From: JBMOLK01 sp049325575
Lineage (GTDB): Bacteria; Bacillota; Clostridia; Acetivibrionales; Acetivibrionaceae
NCBI GenBank assembly: GCA_049325575.1
Contig: JBMOLK010000287.1
Coordinates: forward strand, 1 to 40,017
Reading direction: 5' to 3'
Length of the DNA stretch: 40,017 nucleotides
The notes below the pieces were generated by a model. That model was not told where the DNA came from and searched no databases. It worked only from the letters and a program-made list of their open reading frames with translations. Both the position numbers and the translations under genes were made by a program. The number at the start of each line of letters is the position of its first letter. Position 1 is the first letter of the stretch. This document shows, piece after piece, positions 9,924 through 17,528 of this stretch.

Positions 9924-10679
9924 TTATACTTCCTGCTTTCTAAATACCATTACACTGCCTGTTAAAAACAACATAATTACCAACAAAGTAACAATAACAG
10001 GACCTACAGTATCTCCAACCGTTTTTACACCTGTTAGGATGTCCATACTAAGTGATTCTAACTGTCCAGGTGTAAACCTGCCTATAACAGGAATATATGT
10101 TATGAGGGGTGCAGCAATATAACCGATAAATCCAAAGATTGCAGCCATCATATGCGATTTGCTTATTGTGCTTGAAAACACAGTTATCGAAATTACAAAC
10201 ACACCGTAAATCCAAAACAGAACTATGCTTAGCCACAAGTTTTCGTTATAGAACTTTGGAAACAGCAAATAAGTGTAATAAATACATGCCAGGGCAGACA
10301 AAGCATAAGAAACGGTGAAAAACACTACAGCTGCTATAAATTTACTTGTAACAAACTGCATACGTGAAACATGTTTTGTAAGAACCAGAATAACAGACCC
10401 CTTCACCTTTTCATCAACAACTGTACCCATAAAAGATAATATCAACACTATCATGCATATAGAGTTAAAGTTTTTGAAAAACTGAGCATATGAGTCAAGG
10501 TACGTTGGCTCCGGCAGCGTAATATCCACACCTCCAATAGACTTTAATATCTCATTTATATATTTTGCCGTAAGAGGGCTTGAAAAAGCAAAAAATAAAA
10601 AAACCGCAGGTAAAATAAATATCTTGTGAGTCTTCAATATTTCCTTTATTTCCTTCATTAAGAATGCCAAACCTTTCAT
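9924..10679 (-). CDS. ABC-2 type transporter permease (YxlG-like)
   Basis: The 251-residue membrane protein has about six hydrophobic segments in the ABC-2 pattern: a first helix around ILPAVFLFFAF, an amphipathic stretch ending in DEKVKGSVILVLTKHVSR (the typical coupling region), then four more helices. It overlaps the ATPase gene by four bases (ATGA), so the two form a transporter. Position at the end of a sigma-Y-type operon matches Bacillus yxlG. The substrate is unknown. Confidence 0.85.
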   Translation of the reverse strand: MKGLAFLMKEIKEILKTHKIFILPAVFLFFAFSSPLTAKYINEILKSIGGVDITLPEPTYLDSYAQFFKNFNSICMIVLILSFMGTVVDEKVKGSVILVLTKHVSRMQFVTSKFIAAVVFFTVSYALSALACIYYTYLLFPKFYNENLWLSIVLFWIYGVFVISITVFSSTISKSHMMAAIFGFIGYIAAPLITYIPVIGRFTPGQLESLSMDILTGVKTVGDTVGPVIVTLLVIMLFLTGSVMVFRKQEV

Positions 10680-11602
10680 TCTTTACTCACCACCTTTAGG
10701 AATATATCTTCCAATGTAGGCTCCATGATTGCAAATTTCTTTAAACGTACATTTTTCTCATACAATATTTTAGGGATGTTATACTGTGCATCATCCATAT
10801 TGTTTACCAATACCTTTATACTTCCTTTGTTGCTTTCATCCACTCTTTCTACCCACTCTTGCTTTGAAAGTGCCTCAAGCAGTTCTTTAGCATTGTCTCT
10901 TTCTTCAATTTCAAGACAAATTCCCTGCCTTGAATACTTATGTCTTAGGTTTGTCATAGTATCTTCTATAAGCATCTTTCCCCTATCAAGTATTACAACC
11001 CTGTCACAAATCCTCTCAACATCCGAGAGAATATGGGTTGAAAAGAATACCGTTACTTTTCCCGACAGCTTTGCTATTATATCCATGACTTCCTTTCTGC
11101 CTATGGGGTCCAGGGCAGAAGTGGGCTCGTCAAGAAAAACCACCCTGGGTTCATTTATTAAAGCCTGGGCTATTCCAAGTCTTTGTTTCATTCCCCTTGA
11201 AAATCCTCTTATTTTCTTTTTTACCCCGTTAAGTCCAACAAGATCCAATAAACTCTCTGATCGTTCATTAATAGTCTTTTTATCTATCGAGAATAATTTT
11301 CCACAAAACTCTAAGAATTCAGTGGGTGTCATCCAGTCGTAAAACGATGGCACATCAGGCAGGAACCCTATATCCGATCTATTCTTCAAGCTTCCGAAGT
11401 TGACTTCTTTGCCGCAAATTTTTATTTCTCCGCAAGAAGGCTTTGAAAGTCCTGTAAGCATTTTGATGGTAGTAGTTTTTCCTGCACCATTTTGCCCAAG
11501 AAAGCCGTATATGGAACCTTCAGGCACTCTTAAACTTAAGTTGTCAACAGCCCTATAGTCGTTAAATTTTTTTGTCAGGTTATTGGTTTCAACTGCAAAC
11601 AT
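10676..11602 (-). CDS. ABC transporter ATP-binding protein (YxlF-like)
   Basis: A 308-residue ATPase with Walker A GQNGAGKTT, Q-loop region, signature FSRGMKQRLGIAQAL (a variant of LSGGQ), Walker B VVFLDEPTSALDP and switch His in FSTHILSDVERICD. The C-terminal ~90 residues are the regulatory extension common in CcmA/BcrA-type exporter ATPases. The ATG overlaps the stop of the preceding small gene by one base (TAATG), and its end overlaps the permease start. Probably an exporter of unknown substrate under the upstream ECF sigma factor. Confidence 0.92.
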   Translation of the reverse strand: MFAVETNNLTKKFNDYRAVDNLSLRVPEGSIYGFLGQNGAGKTTTIKMLTGLSKPSCGEIKICGKEVNFGSLKNRSDIGFLPDVPSFYDWMTPTEFLEFCGKLFSIDKKTINERSESLLDLVGLNGVKKKIRGFSRGMKQRLGIAQALINEPRVVFLDEPTSALDPIGRKEVMDIIAKLSGKVTVFFSTHILSDVERICDRVVILDRGKMLIEDTMTNLRHKYSRQGICLEIEERDNAKELLEALSKQEWVERVDESNKGSIKVLVNNMDDAQYNIPKILYEKNVRLKKFAIMEPTLEDIFLKVVSKE

Positions 11603-11802
11603 TACTCATCATCTCCCCTCGCCAGGAAATACACTATAGGTCCAAACAGGTTAAAAACTATAATTATTGCACCCCAAATAAACTTATTACCAAACCTGAC
11701 CTTCTTTCTCTTTACAAGGTCAACAAGCGCCGCAATTACAAGAGTGTAGTTTATTAAAACAAAAGGTATTAAAAAGGGTATCATTTCTCTTAACTGTTCC
11801 AT
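11602..11802 (-). CDS. Small PLDc_N-domain membrane protein (YxlE-like)
   Basis: A 66-residue protein with two membrane helices in the arrangement of the PLDc_N domain: a first helix FLIPFVLINYTLVIAALVDL, a basic loop KRKKVRFGNK, and a second helix WGAIIIVFNLFGPIVYFLA ending in a short acidic tail. In Bacillus, YxlE occupies the same operon position and contributes to negative control of sigma-Y; the same role here is inference. GGAGG precedes the ATG by seven bases. Confidence 0.82.
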   Translation of the reverse strand: MEQLREMIPFLIPFVLINYTLVIAALVDLVKRKKVRFGNKFIWGAIIIVFNLFGPIVYFLARGDDE

Positions 11803-11887
11803 AATAATTCCTCCATTCCTTAATTTGGTTTACTTAATATCGTCATTACTTTAACAATACCAGGACCACTACAAGTGCATTTAGACA

Positions 11888-11910
11888 TCAAAACTGCTTT
11901 TCAAGCAGTT
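11888..11910 (-). terminator. Intra-operon attenuator-like hairpin
   Basis: Perfect eight-base-pair stem (11892-11899 with 11903-11910) and three-base loop, followed on the minus strand by TTTT. It lies in the 114-base gap between the YxlD-like and YxlE-like genes, the only sizeable gap inside the operon, and could reduce readthrough from the regulatory genes into the transporter genes. Confidence 0.5.
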
Positions 11911-11916
11911 AATAAG

Positions 11917-12138
11917 TTATTTATTTTTCTTTCCTTTGTGAATCTTTCTGACAATAAAAAGATAGAAAACCAATGGCATTGGAAATTGAATTAGCCCCCA
12001 AAGTCCCCAGAACCATGGAGCAGCATTCCTCTTTCGTGCATCGAGGAAAAGCCATATGCTTTGCATCAGTAAGATTGAAGCCAGTAATATCCACTCTAGT
12101 AAGGATAATTTCGAAAAATCCCTCATCATTGAATCCAT
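11917..12138 (-). CDS. YxlD-like anti-sigma component
   Basis: A 73-residue two-helix membrane protein: a first helix LLEWILLASILLMQSIWLFL, then DARKRNAAPWFWGLWG, a second helix and a basic C-terminus KIHKGKKNK. Length, topology and operon position match Bacillus YxlD, which is needed with YxlC to hold sigma-Y inactive. Its ATG overlaps the preceding stop by one base (TAATG), indicating translational coupling. Confidence 0.75.
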   Translation of the reverse strand: MDSMMRDFSKLSLLEWILLASILLMQSIWLFLDARKRNAAPWFWGLWGLIQFPMPLVFYLFIVRKIHKGKKNK

Positions 12139-12461
12139 TAATCATTCACCTGCCTGATATAGCGTCTGAACCATATGAATGCTCCTACAGGAAGCAGTAA
12201 AAGTGCAGCTGTCTGAACTATTATAAAGATAGCTGCAAAGCTGCGATATACACCAACTGATACACTAAGCGTTGATGCTGCTGTCAGCAGAAACAGTAAA
12301 AACTCATAATTCTTTTTTATCCTCTTCTTCTCTTCCACCTGCGAAATCAGGTGTTTAAATTGACTGAGGCTGGGCCTATTTACAGGAGTATGACTTTCCA
12401 TATAGTCCAAACCTTCTTTTATTTGATTTATAATCTTTTTATCATTATTCCCCATCATCAT
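12138..12461 (-). CDS. YxlC-like anti-sigma factor
   Basis: The protein has a ~60-residue cytoplasmic N-terminal part (SHTPVNRPSLSQFKHLISQ) and two membrane helices, the layout of Bacillus YxlC. Anti-sigma function is inferred from position immediately after the sigma gene. The start is ATG 12461, seven bases after GGGAG; an in-frame TTG at 12467 is too close to that site. The gene overlaps the end of the sigma gene by 17 bases. Confidence 0.78.
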   Translation of the reverse strand: MMMGNNDKKIINQIKEGLDYMESHTPVNRPSLSQFKHLISQVEEKKRIKKNYEFLLFLLTAASTLSVSVGVYRSFAAIFIIVQTAALLLLPVGAFIWFRRYIRQVND

Positions 12462-12981
12462 ATCCAAGCTCCCTTCTCATGACTCCCAAACCATTGTGAA
12501 TTCTTGACTTTACAGTTCCCAGCGGTACTGACATTTTCTTTGCTATCTCCTCATACGAATATCCATAATAGTGTTTTAGCAGTATTGGAAAACGTATGGC
12601 TTCATCCAGTTTTCCCAGAGCTTCAAGTACCTGGTTTAAAGAATCATCTGTCGTATACATCTCAATATTTACTCTATCCAATAAGGCTTCCTCTCCGGCA
12701 TCGGTGTACTTTTTTTCAGTCTTTCGCTTTCTTAGGTAGTCCAGGTAAATGTTCTGCGATATAGCAATCAGCCATGTAGAGAATTTTGATTTTCCTTTAT
12801 CATAATACTCAATCTTCTCTATAGCTTTTACCATGGTTTCCTGGGCTAAATCTTCAGCCAGAGTTTTATTAAAAGTAAACTTAATCAAATATTTATGAAT
12901 AATTTCATAGTTATTATATAAAAGCTGTGCCAGGGCATCCTGGTCGCCGTCCCTTGCCCTCTTAACCAGTTGTTCTTCCAT
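12445..12981 (-). CDS. sigY: ECF RNA polymerase sigma factor (SigY-like)
   Basis: A 178-residue group 4 sigma factor. Region 2 spans about residues 10-85, with EDLAQETMVKAIEKIEYYD and WLIAISQNIYLDYLRKRK for -10 recognition. Region 4 spans about 115-170, with the helix-turn-helix YSYEEIAKKMSVPLGTVKSRIHNG. It is followed by YxlC-, YxlD-, YxlE-, YxlF- and YxlG-like genes in the Bacillus sigY order, so I assign it to that group; without alignment the symbol is tentative. GAGGT lies nine bases before the ATG, and an ECF-type promoter lies about 60 bases upstream, consistent with autoregulation. Confidence 0.87.
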   Translation of the reverse strand: MEEQLVKRARDGDQDALAQLLYNNYEIIHKYLIKFTFNKTLAEDLAQETMVKAIEKIEYYDKGKSKFSTWLIAISQNIYLDYLRKRKTEKKYTDAGEEALLDRVNIEMYTTDDSLNQVLEALGKLDEAIRFPILLKHYYGYSYEEIAKKMSVPLGTVKSRIHNGLGVMRRELGYDDGE

Positions 12982-13040
12982 ATAGATTTAACCTCGCTTA
13001 ATAGCGTTTTGAATACCTCATATCTATTTTACATTGATGT

Positions 13041-13066
13041 TACGTTTAGAGGTATAAAAAAGTTCA
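13041..13066 (-). promoter_or_regulatory. ECF-type autoregulatory promoter of the sigma operon
   Basis: Minus strand TGAACT (13066-13061), 16-base spacer, CGTA (13044-13041). This matches the TGAAC-N16/17-CGT form of Bacillus ECF promoters, including the type recognised by sigma-Y, and lies directly before the sigma gene. Confidence 0.65.
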
Positions 13067-13111
13067 CTTAAAAATTAAAATATTTATTTTAATAATTATG
13101 GCCTACTACCT

Positions 13112-13140
13112 TTTGGTAATTAAACAAATTTTGGTATAAT
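13112..13140 (+). promoter_or_regulatory. Promoter of the serpin gene
   Basis: TG-G-TATAAT (13132-13140) is an extended -10; TTTGGT lies 17 bases upstream as a weak -35. The AAGGAGG ribosome site and ATG follow within 40 bases. It points away from the divergent ECF promoter in the same 197-base gap. Confidence 0.6.
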
Positions 13141-13178
13141 AGTTAAAGGAATCTATACTATTTTAAGGAGGCTTTCTA

Positions 13179-14354
13179 ATGGATAACTTGTCATTGAACC
13201 AGTCTGTAACTTCAGATTCTAAAAGTACAGGATTAAAAGATAAGTTATATGATCTTGCTCTCAGAAACAATAGATTTGCATTTGATATATTCAATCTTAT
13301 TAATAAAGGGGACTTGGAGAAGAACTTATTTATTTCTCCCTTTAGCATTTCAACTGTACTTTCAATGGTATATCAGGGTGCTAAAAATTTGACCAGGGAT
13401 GAGATGGACAAAGCATTAGGTTATGAAGGAATGGATATTAAGGATCTAAATAAAAGCTACAAAAGTATATTGGGATACTTAAGACATGTTAATGAAAATG
13501 TTGAACTCGACATAGGAAATTCCATCTGGGTCAGGGAAAGTAAAAGTAATACCATCATTGAGGATTTTATATCTACCAACAAAGAGATATTTGATTCCCA
13601 TGTTGCTGCCTTGGATTTTTCCAAGCCGGGTGCTGCAGATATTATCAATAGCTGGATATCACAAGCTACTCAAGGGAAGTTAAAAAATATGGTTGAATCC
13701 CCTGTAGATCAAAATACATTTATGTATCTTGTCAATGCAGTATACTTTAAGGGAGAGTGGAAAGAGCAGTTTGATATCATGTCAACCTTTGAAACCTGTT
13801 TCACTTGCGGAAATGGAGAAAGAAAACAGGTTAAGATGATGCGAAACAAATTAGCAGCTGGATATACTAAAAGTGAAGGTTTTCAAGCTGTCAGGCTTTT
13901 ATATGGAAATGGATCAATGTCTATGTACTGTATATTACCCGATAGTAATATTTCCATTAATGATTTTATTGAAGATATGGATTTTCTCAAGTGGGGTAAA
14001 ATAAAAGAGAGCATGAAAAAAACACAGGACGTCACACTTCACTTACCAAGGTTTAAGCTGGAATATGGTATAAAGGATATTAAAGACAGTCTTATATCAC
14101 TCGGTATGAATGAAGCTTTCAGTGTAGAGGCCGACTTCTCCGGAATATGTAAGGAAGGTGTTTTAATAAGCAAAATACTTCACAAAGCGGTTATTGAAGT
14201 AACCGAAGAAGGAAGCGAAGCTTCTGCTTCAACAGTGGTTGAAATGCGCTATAGCGCGCCAAAGATTTTCACAGCAGACAGACCATTTATATTTATTATT
14301 GAAGATAGTGAATATGGCACTATCCTGTTTATGGGTAAATTGTATGATATTTAA
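13179..14354 (+). CDS. Serpin-family protease inhibitor
   Basis: A 391-residue complete serpin, close to the ~380-residue core. Visible hallmarks are NLFISPFSISTVLSMVYQGA, FMYLVNAVYFKGEWKEQF, the breach/shutter segments, and a reactive-centre loop starting at Glu343: EEGSEASASTVVEM. Its hinge of small residues marks a functional inhibitor. Counting 17 residues from the hinge gives Ser359 as P1 and Ala as P1'; the loop is about one residue short on its C-terminal side, so Tyr358 is also possible, giving a chymotrypsin-like specificity. There is no signal peptide and no dockerin, unlike the cellulosomal serpins of cellulolytic clostridia, so it probably acts in the cytoplasm. It is convergent with the caspase-like/kelch gene. 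Confidence 0.95.
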   Translation: MDNLSLNQSVTSDSKSTGLKDKLYDLALRNNRFAFDIFNLINKGDLEKNLFISPFSISTVLSMVYQGAKNLTRDEMDKALGYEGMDIKDLNKSYKSILGYLRHVNENVELDIGNSIWVRESKSNTIIEDFISTNKEIFDSHVAALDFSKPGAADIINSWISQATQGKLKNMVESPVDQNTFMYLVNAVYFKGEWKEQFDIMSTFETCFTCGNGERKQVKMMRNKLAAGYTKSEGFQAVRLLYGNGSMSMYCILPDSNISINDFIEDMDFLKWGKIKESMKKTQDVTLHLPRFKLEYGIKDIKDSLISLGMNEAFSVEADFSGICKEGVLISKILHKAVIEVTEEGSEASASTVVEMRYSAPKIFTADRPFIFIIEDSEYGTILFMGKLYDI

Positions 14355-14364
14355 GGTCTAAATA

Positions 14365-14405
14365 CAAAAAACAACCCTATTCGATAGCTATCGAATAGGG
14401 TTGTT
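14365..14405 (-). terminator. 36-bp perfect palindrome with T tract
   Basis: 18-base arms at 14370-14387 and 14388-14405 match perfectly with no loop spacer, and on the minus strand are followed by a run of T. It lies between the convergent serpin and kelch genes, terminates the minus-strand transcript best, and probably stops both. Confidence 0.85.
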
Positions 14406-14417
14406 ACTAACTAAAGC

Positions 14418-17147
14418 TTATGGTGTAAACTCTTCAACAAAGTTGCATGTGTAGACGCTGGATCCTTTAGCGTTTCCACCAATAGCATATATTTTATTAT
14501 TGACTGCCGCAGAAGAAAGGAAATTTCTTCCGTTTTTCATAACAGCTTTTGTAATCCATGTGTTGGTAGCCGGATCATACTCTTCAACACTATCAGCACA
14601 CGGTAGTACGTCGTGATTAGCATTTCCACCAATAACGTAAATCTTGTTGTTTATAACAGAACATGTTAACCCCCACCTTGGCGTAGGCATGTTTGCCTTT
14701 CTGGTCCATGTATTTGTTGATGGGTCATATTCCTCAACTATGTTAACCCTGTTGTATGAGCTGTCCTCTCCACCTATAGCATAGATCTTTCCGTTTACAA
14801 CAGCAACAGTCAGGTAAGCTCTTGCTGTAGGCATGTTTGCCTTTCTGGTCCATGTATTTGTTGCAGGATCATATTCCTCAACTATGTTAAGCACATTATA
14901 AGAGCTATCCTTTCCACCAATAGCATAGATCTTTCCATTTGCTTCAACAACACCTAATCCCATTCTTGCAATAGACATGCTGGCCTTTAAAGTCCATGTA
15001 TTGGTACTTGGATTGTATTCTTCCATACCACTTAAGAAAGCACCGTTAGCAACTCCTCCAACTGCGTATATCTTACTGTTTAATACTGCTGCCCCACCGT
15101 TCGCTCTCGGCGAATACATGTCCGCCTTTGATGTCCAGGTATTAGTTACAGGATCAAATTCCTGCATAAATGGTACAGATACACCACTGCTGTTATACCC
15201 ACCTATGGTATACACTTTATTATTGTAAGCAACAGACGCAGTATTTGATCTTGCTATAGGTGTATTTGCCTTTGAAGTCCAACTTCCTAAAGATCCAATT
15301 ATTGTAAATTCTTCAACCACCTTAGAACATTTTACAGTGCTATTAGCTGTATAGCCACCAATAGCATATATTTTATTATTTATAACTGCTGATGAAAGAC
15401 TCTCTCTTGCTGTTGGCATTTTTGTTTTTGTGATCCATGTGTTTGTAACCGGATCATACTCCTCAACTCTACGGGAGTTTGGTTCTATGTTTGCATCTAC
15501 ATTACCACCTATAGCATAGATCTTTCCGTTTACAACGGAGCTTGTTAACCCATATCTTGGCGTAGGCATAGAGGCTCTAGTTATCCATGTATTCTTTGCA
15601 GGATCGAATGCCTCTACAGTACTAATCCTGTTATTTGAGCTATCCCATCCACCGATTACATATATGATGTTGTTTGCCACCGCAATACCAAATTCAGTTC
15701 TTGCAGTAGGCATACTTGCTTTTGTTGTCCATGTATTTGTTGCAGGGTCATATTCCTCAACCAGGCTAATCTTATTACCTAAATAGTTGGTTCCGCCAAT
15801 AGCATAGAGCTTTCCGTTTACTGCAGCAACACCCAATCCAACTCTTGCAGTAGACATGTTTGCCTTCATAGTCCATGTATTGGTGCTTGGATTGTATTCT
15901 TCCATACTGCTTAAAAAGTCATTGAATCCAACCCCTCCAACTGCATAAATCTTACCGTTTAGCACGGCAGCACCAGCATCAGCTCTCGGTGAATTCATAT
16001 TAGCCTTAGTCGTCCAAACATTTGCAGCAGGGTCAAATTCCTGCATGTACTCTAATGCTAGACCTGTACTACTATATCCACCTATTGTATATATCTTGTT
16101 ATTATATGATACAGATGCAGTACCATATCTTTCTGAAGGCATATCAGCCTTTCTTGTCCAGCTTCCGCCCAGGTACTCTGAACCGTTTCCTGATATACCA
16201 TGATCACCTACAAAGTAATAATAACCATCAGCATAACCTGTTTCTACTTCAGCCTGTGGAAGACTTGGTGTCATGGGCTGTGCTTTAGTTATTGTCAATC
16301 CCCAGAAGTATTTAAATACTTCTTCAGATGGTCCTATTGGAAGCGATACATCTCCTCCGATGTATTTTTGAACACCTGCATTGAGGATGGAGCCTTCAAG
16401 AGGATTATTATGTACTTCACATGAGTTAAAATAAAGGACCTTATTATTTAACGCGGTAGATGAAAGTGAATTAAAATAAGTATATGAAAGCTGACCATTT
16501 GCCAAATAAATACCAGTTGTGCTTCCATGCCCTATATTCCCAAATATTTTTACATTGGGCTTGCTTAACCAATATTGGTATGCTTCTATTGTAGCACCAT
16601 CTCCAATAATTGTAAAAACATTGAGTCCTGCTTCTCTTGCAATCCTGGCTGCTTCATTGACACCGTCTACTGCTGTCGGTATTTCATCATGGAGGGTAGC
16701 AAATACTGCGTCAACCTCGTCATCGCTTATACCAGCATTATATGTCCCCACAAAAGGTTCCAAATCACTGCTTGTTTCAGCATAATTATCTTCAATAGAT
16801 TTTACGCTGTAATCCTCATTGAGGTTCACTTTCTTGGTTTCAGCCTTGTATACATCTTTATGGAACAGGTAAACTACAAGATAGTCAGGTGTTCCACTGC
16901 TATATTCACCTTTTACAATTGGCTTTATTCTTGCTTTTCCAAACGAACTTTCCTTCATATCAAGCTTAAACAGTTTAGTTACGGTAGATACAACTTTCTC
17001 CTCATTAACTGCTGCAATTTTTTCTGCGTATTTTTTTTGTTTGATTATTTCCACATTGTTCGAAGCAAAGGCATTGATACAGGAAATAATCATGATCATT
17101 GATAGTACGACGATAAACATTAAAAACCTTCCAAAATTGTTCTTCAT
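14418..17147 (-). CDS. Secreted caspase-like domain protein with two kelch propellers
   Basis: A 909-residue exported protein. Residues 1-28 are a signal peptide (hydrophobic FIVVLSMIMIISCINAFA). Residues ~30-125 look like a prodomain. Residues ~170-285 resemble a caspase-fold (C11/C13/C14-like) peptidase, with His207 in GNIGHGSTTG and Cys243 in YFNSCEVHNN placed like the catalytic dyad. From ~328 there are twelve kelch repeats of ~48 residues (pattern NGKIYAIGG...EYDPATNTWT). Blades 1-6 and 7-12 correspond in order, so the propeller was duplicated as a block. Both motif families are recognised by eye; peptidase activity is inference. A strong sigma-A promoter and AGGAGG precede it. Confidence 0.82.
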   Translation of the reverse strand: MKNNFGRFLMFIVVLSMIMIISCINAFASNNVEIIKQKKYAEKIAAVNEEKVVSTVTKLFKLDMKESSFGKARIKPIVKGEYSSGTPDYLVVYLFHKDVYKAETKKVNLNEDYSVKSIEDNYAETSSDLEPFVGTYNAGISDDEVDAVFATLHDEIPTAVDGVNEAARIAREAGLNVFTIIGDGATIEAYQYWLSKPNVKIFGNIGHGSTTGIYLANGQLSYTYFNSLSSTALNNKVLYFNSCEVHNNPLEGSILNAGVQKYIGGDVSLPIGPSEEVFKYFWGLTITKAQPMTPSLPQAEVETGYADGYYYFVGDHGISGNGSEYLGGSWTRKADMPSERYGTASVSYNNKIYTIGGYSSTGLALEYMQEFDPAANVWTTKANMNSPRADAGAAVLNGKIYAVGGVGFNDFLSSMEEYNPSTNTWTMKANMSTARVGLGVAAVNGKLYAIGGTNYLGNKISLVEEYDPATNTWTTKASMPTARTEFGIAVANNIIYVIGGWDSSNNRISTVEAFDPAKNTWITRASMPTPRYGLTSSVVNGKIYAIGGNVDANIEPNSRRVEEYDPVTNTWITKTKMPTARESLSSAVINNKIYAIGGYTANSTVKCSKVVEEFTIIGSLGSWTSKANTPIARSNTASVAYNNKVYTIGGYNSSGVSVPFMQEFDPVTNTWTSKADMYSPRANGGAAVLNSKIYAVGGVANGAFLSGMEEYNPSTNTWTLKASMSIARMGLGVVEANGKIYAIGGKDSSYNVLNIVEEYDPATNTWTRKANMPTARAYLTVAVVNGKIYAIGGEDSSYNRVNIVEEYDPSTNTWTRKANMPTPRWGLTCSVINNKIYVIGGNANHDVLPCADSVEEYDPATNTWITKAVMKNGRNFLSSAAVNNKIYAIGGNAKGSSVYTCNFVEEFTP

Positions 17148-17219
17148 AGATTATACTTCCTCCTTTGTTTGGTAAAAATAAGAATTGGTAATTTTTGTGA
17201 TGCGCACATTACATGGAAT

Positions 17220-17248
17220 ATTATAGCTTAATAATATACAATTTGCAA
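17220..17248 (-). promoter_or_regulatory. Sigma-A promoter of the kelch protein gene
   Basis: Minus strand TTGCAA (17248-17243), exactly 17-base spacer, TATAAT (17225-17220), about 70 bases before the ATG. The rest of the 17148-17528 gap is AT-rich; it includes the palindrome TTAGAGCTCTAA at 17410-17421 and the terminator at 17448-17480. Confidence 0.75.
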
Positions 17249-17447
17249 CATAAATGTGTATTAATTGGTATAATGTATTTTATTCTCTATTTCGACAATT
17301 AATGCTAACATATGTTATAAACTTTGGTATAAACAATTCCATATATTGTTTTATTTTACATTAATGAAAACTAAATTATATAATAAGTTAACGTAAAACT
17401 TAAAAAATATTAGAGCTCTAAAAAAATTAATTCTTTTCTTCAACAGC

Positions 17448-17480
17448 AAAGTCCCGTATCTAAAAGGAATACGGGACTTT
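17448..17480 (-). terminator. Terminator hairpin after the two-P-loop ATPase gene
   Basis: Twelve-base-pair perfect stem (17448-17459 with 17469-17480) and a nine-base loop, about 50 bases after the ATPase stop. The stem ends in TTT on both strands, but the T tract beyond it is short. Confidence 0.6.
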
Positions 17481-17528
17481 GAATTTATTATGACTCACAT
17501 AATAATTGATAAAAACTATTAGCTGGTA

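Noticed and set aside
10725..11342. 205-codon plus-strand frame opposite the ABC ATPase
   Set aside because: Antisense shadow of a clear ATPase gene; no start signals.
11921..12145. Alternative minus-strand frame over the YxlD-like gene
   Set aside because: Out of frame with the two-helix protein that matches operon, overlap and start signals; a shadow.
14418..16170. Repeated DNA in the kelch gene as a mobile or CRISPR-like repeat
   Set aside because: Explained by in-frame kelch blades of about 48 codons, with no conserved spacer/repeat structure.
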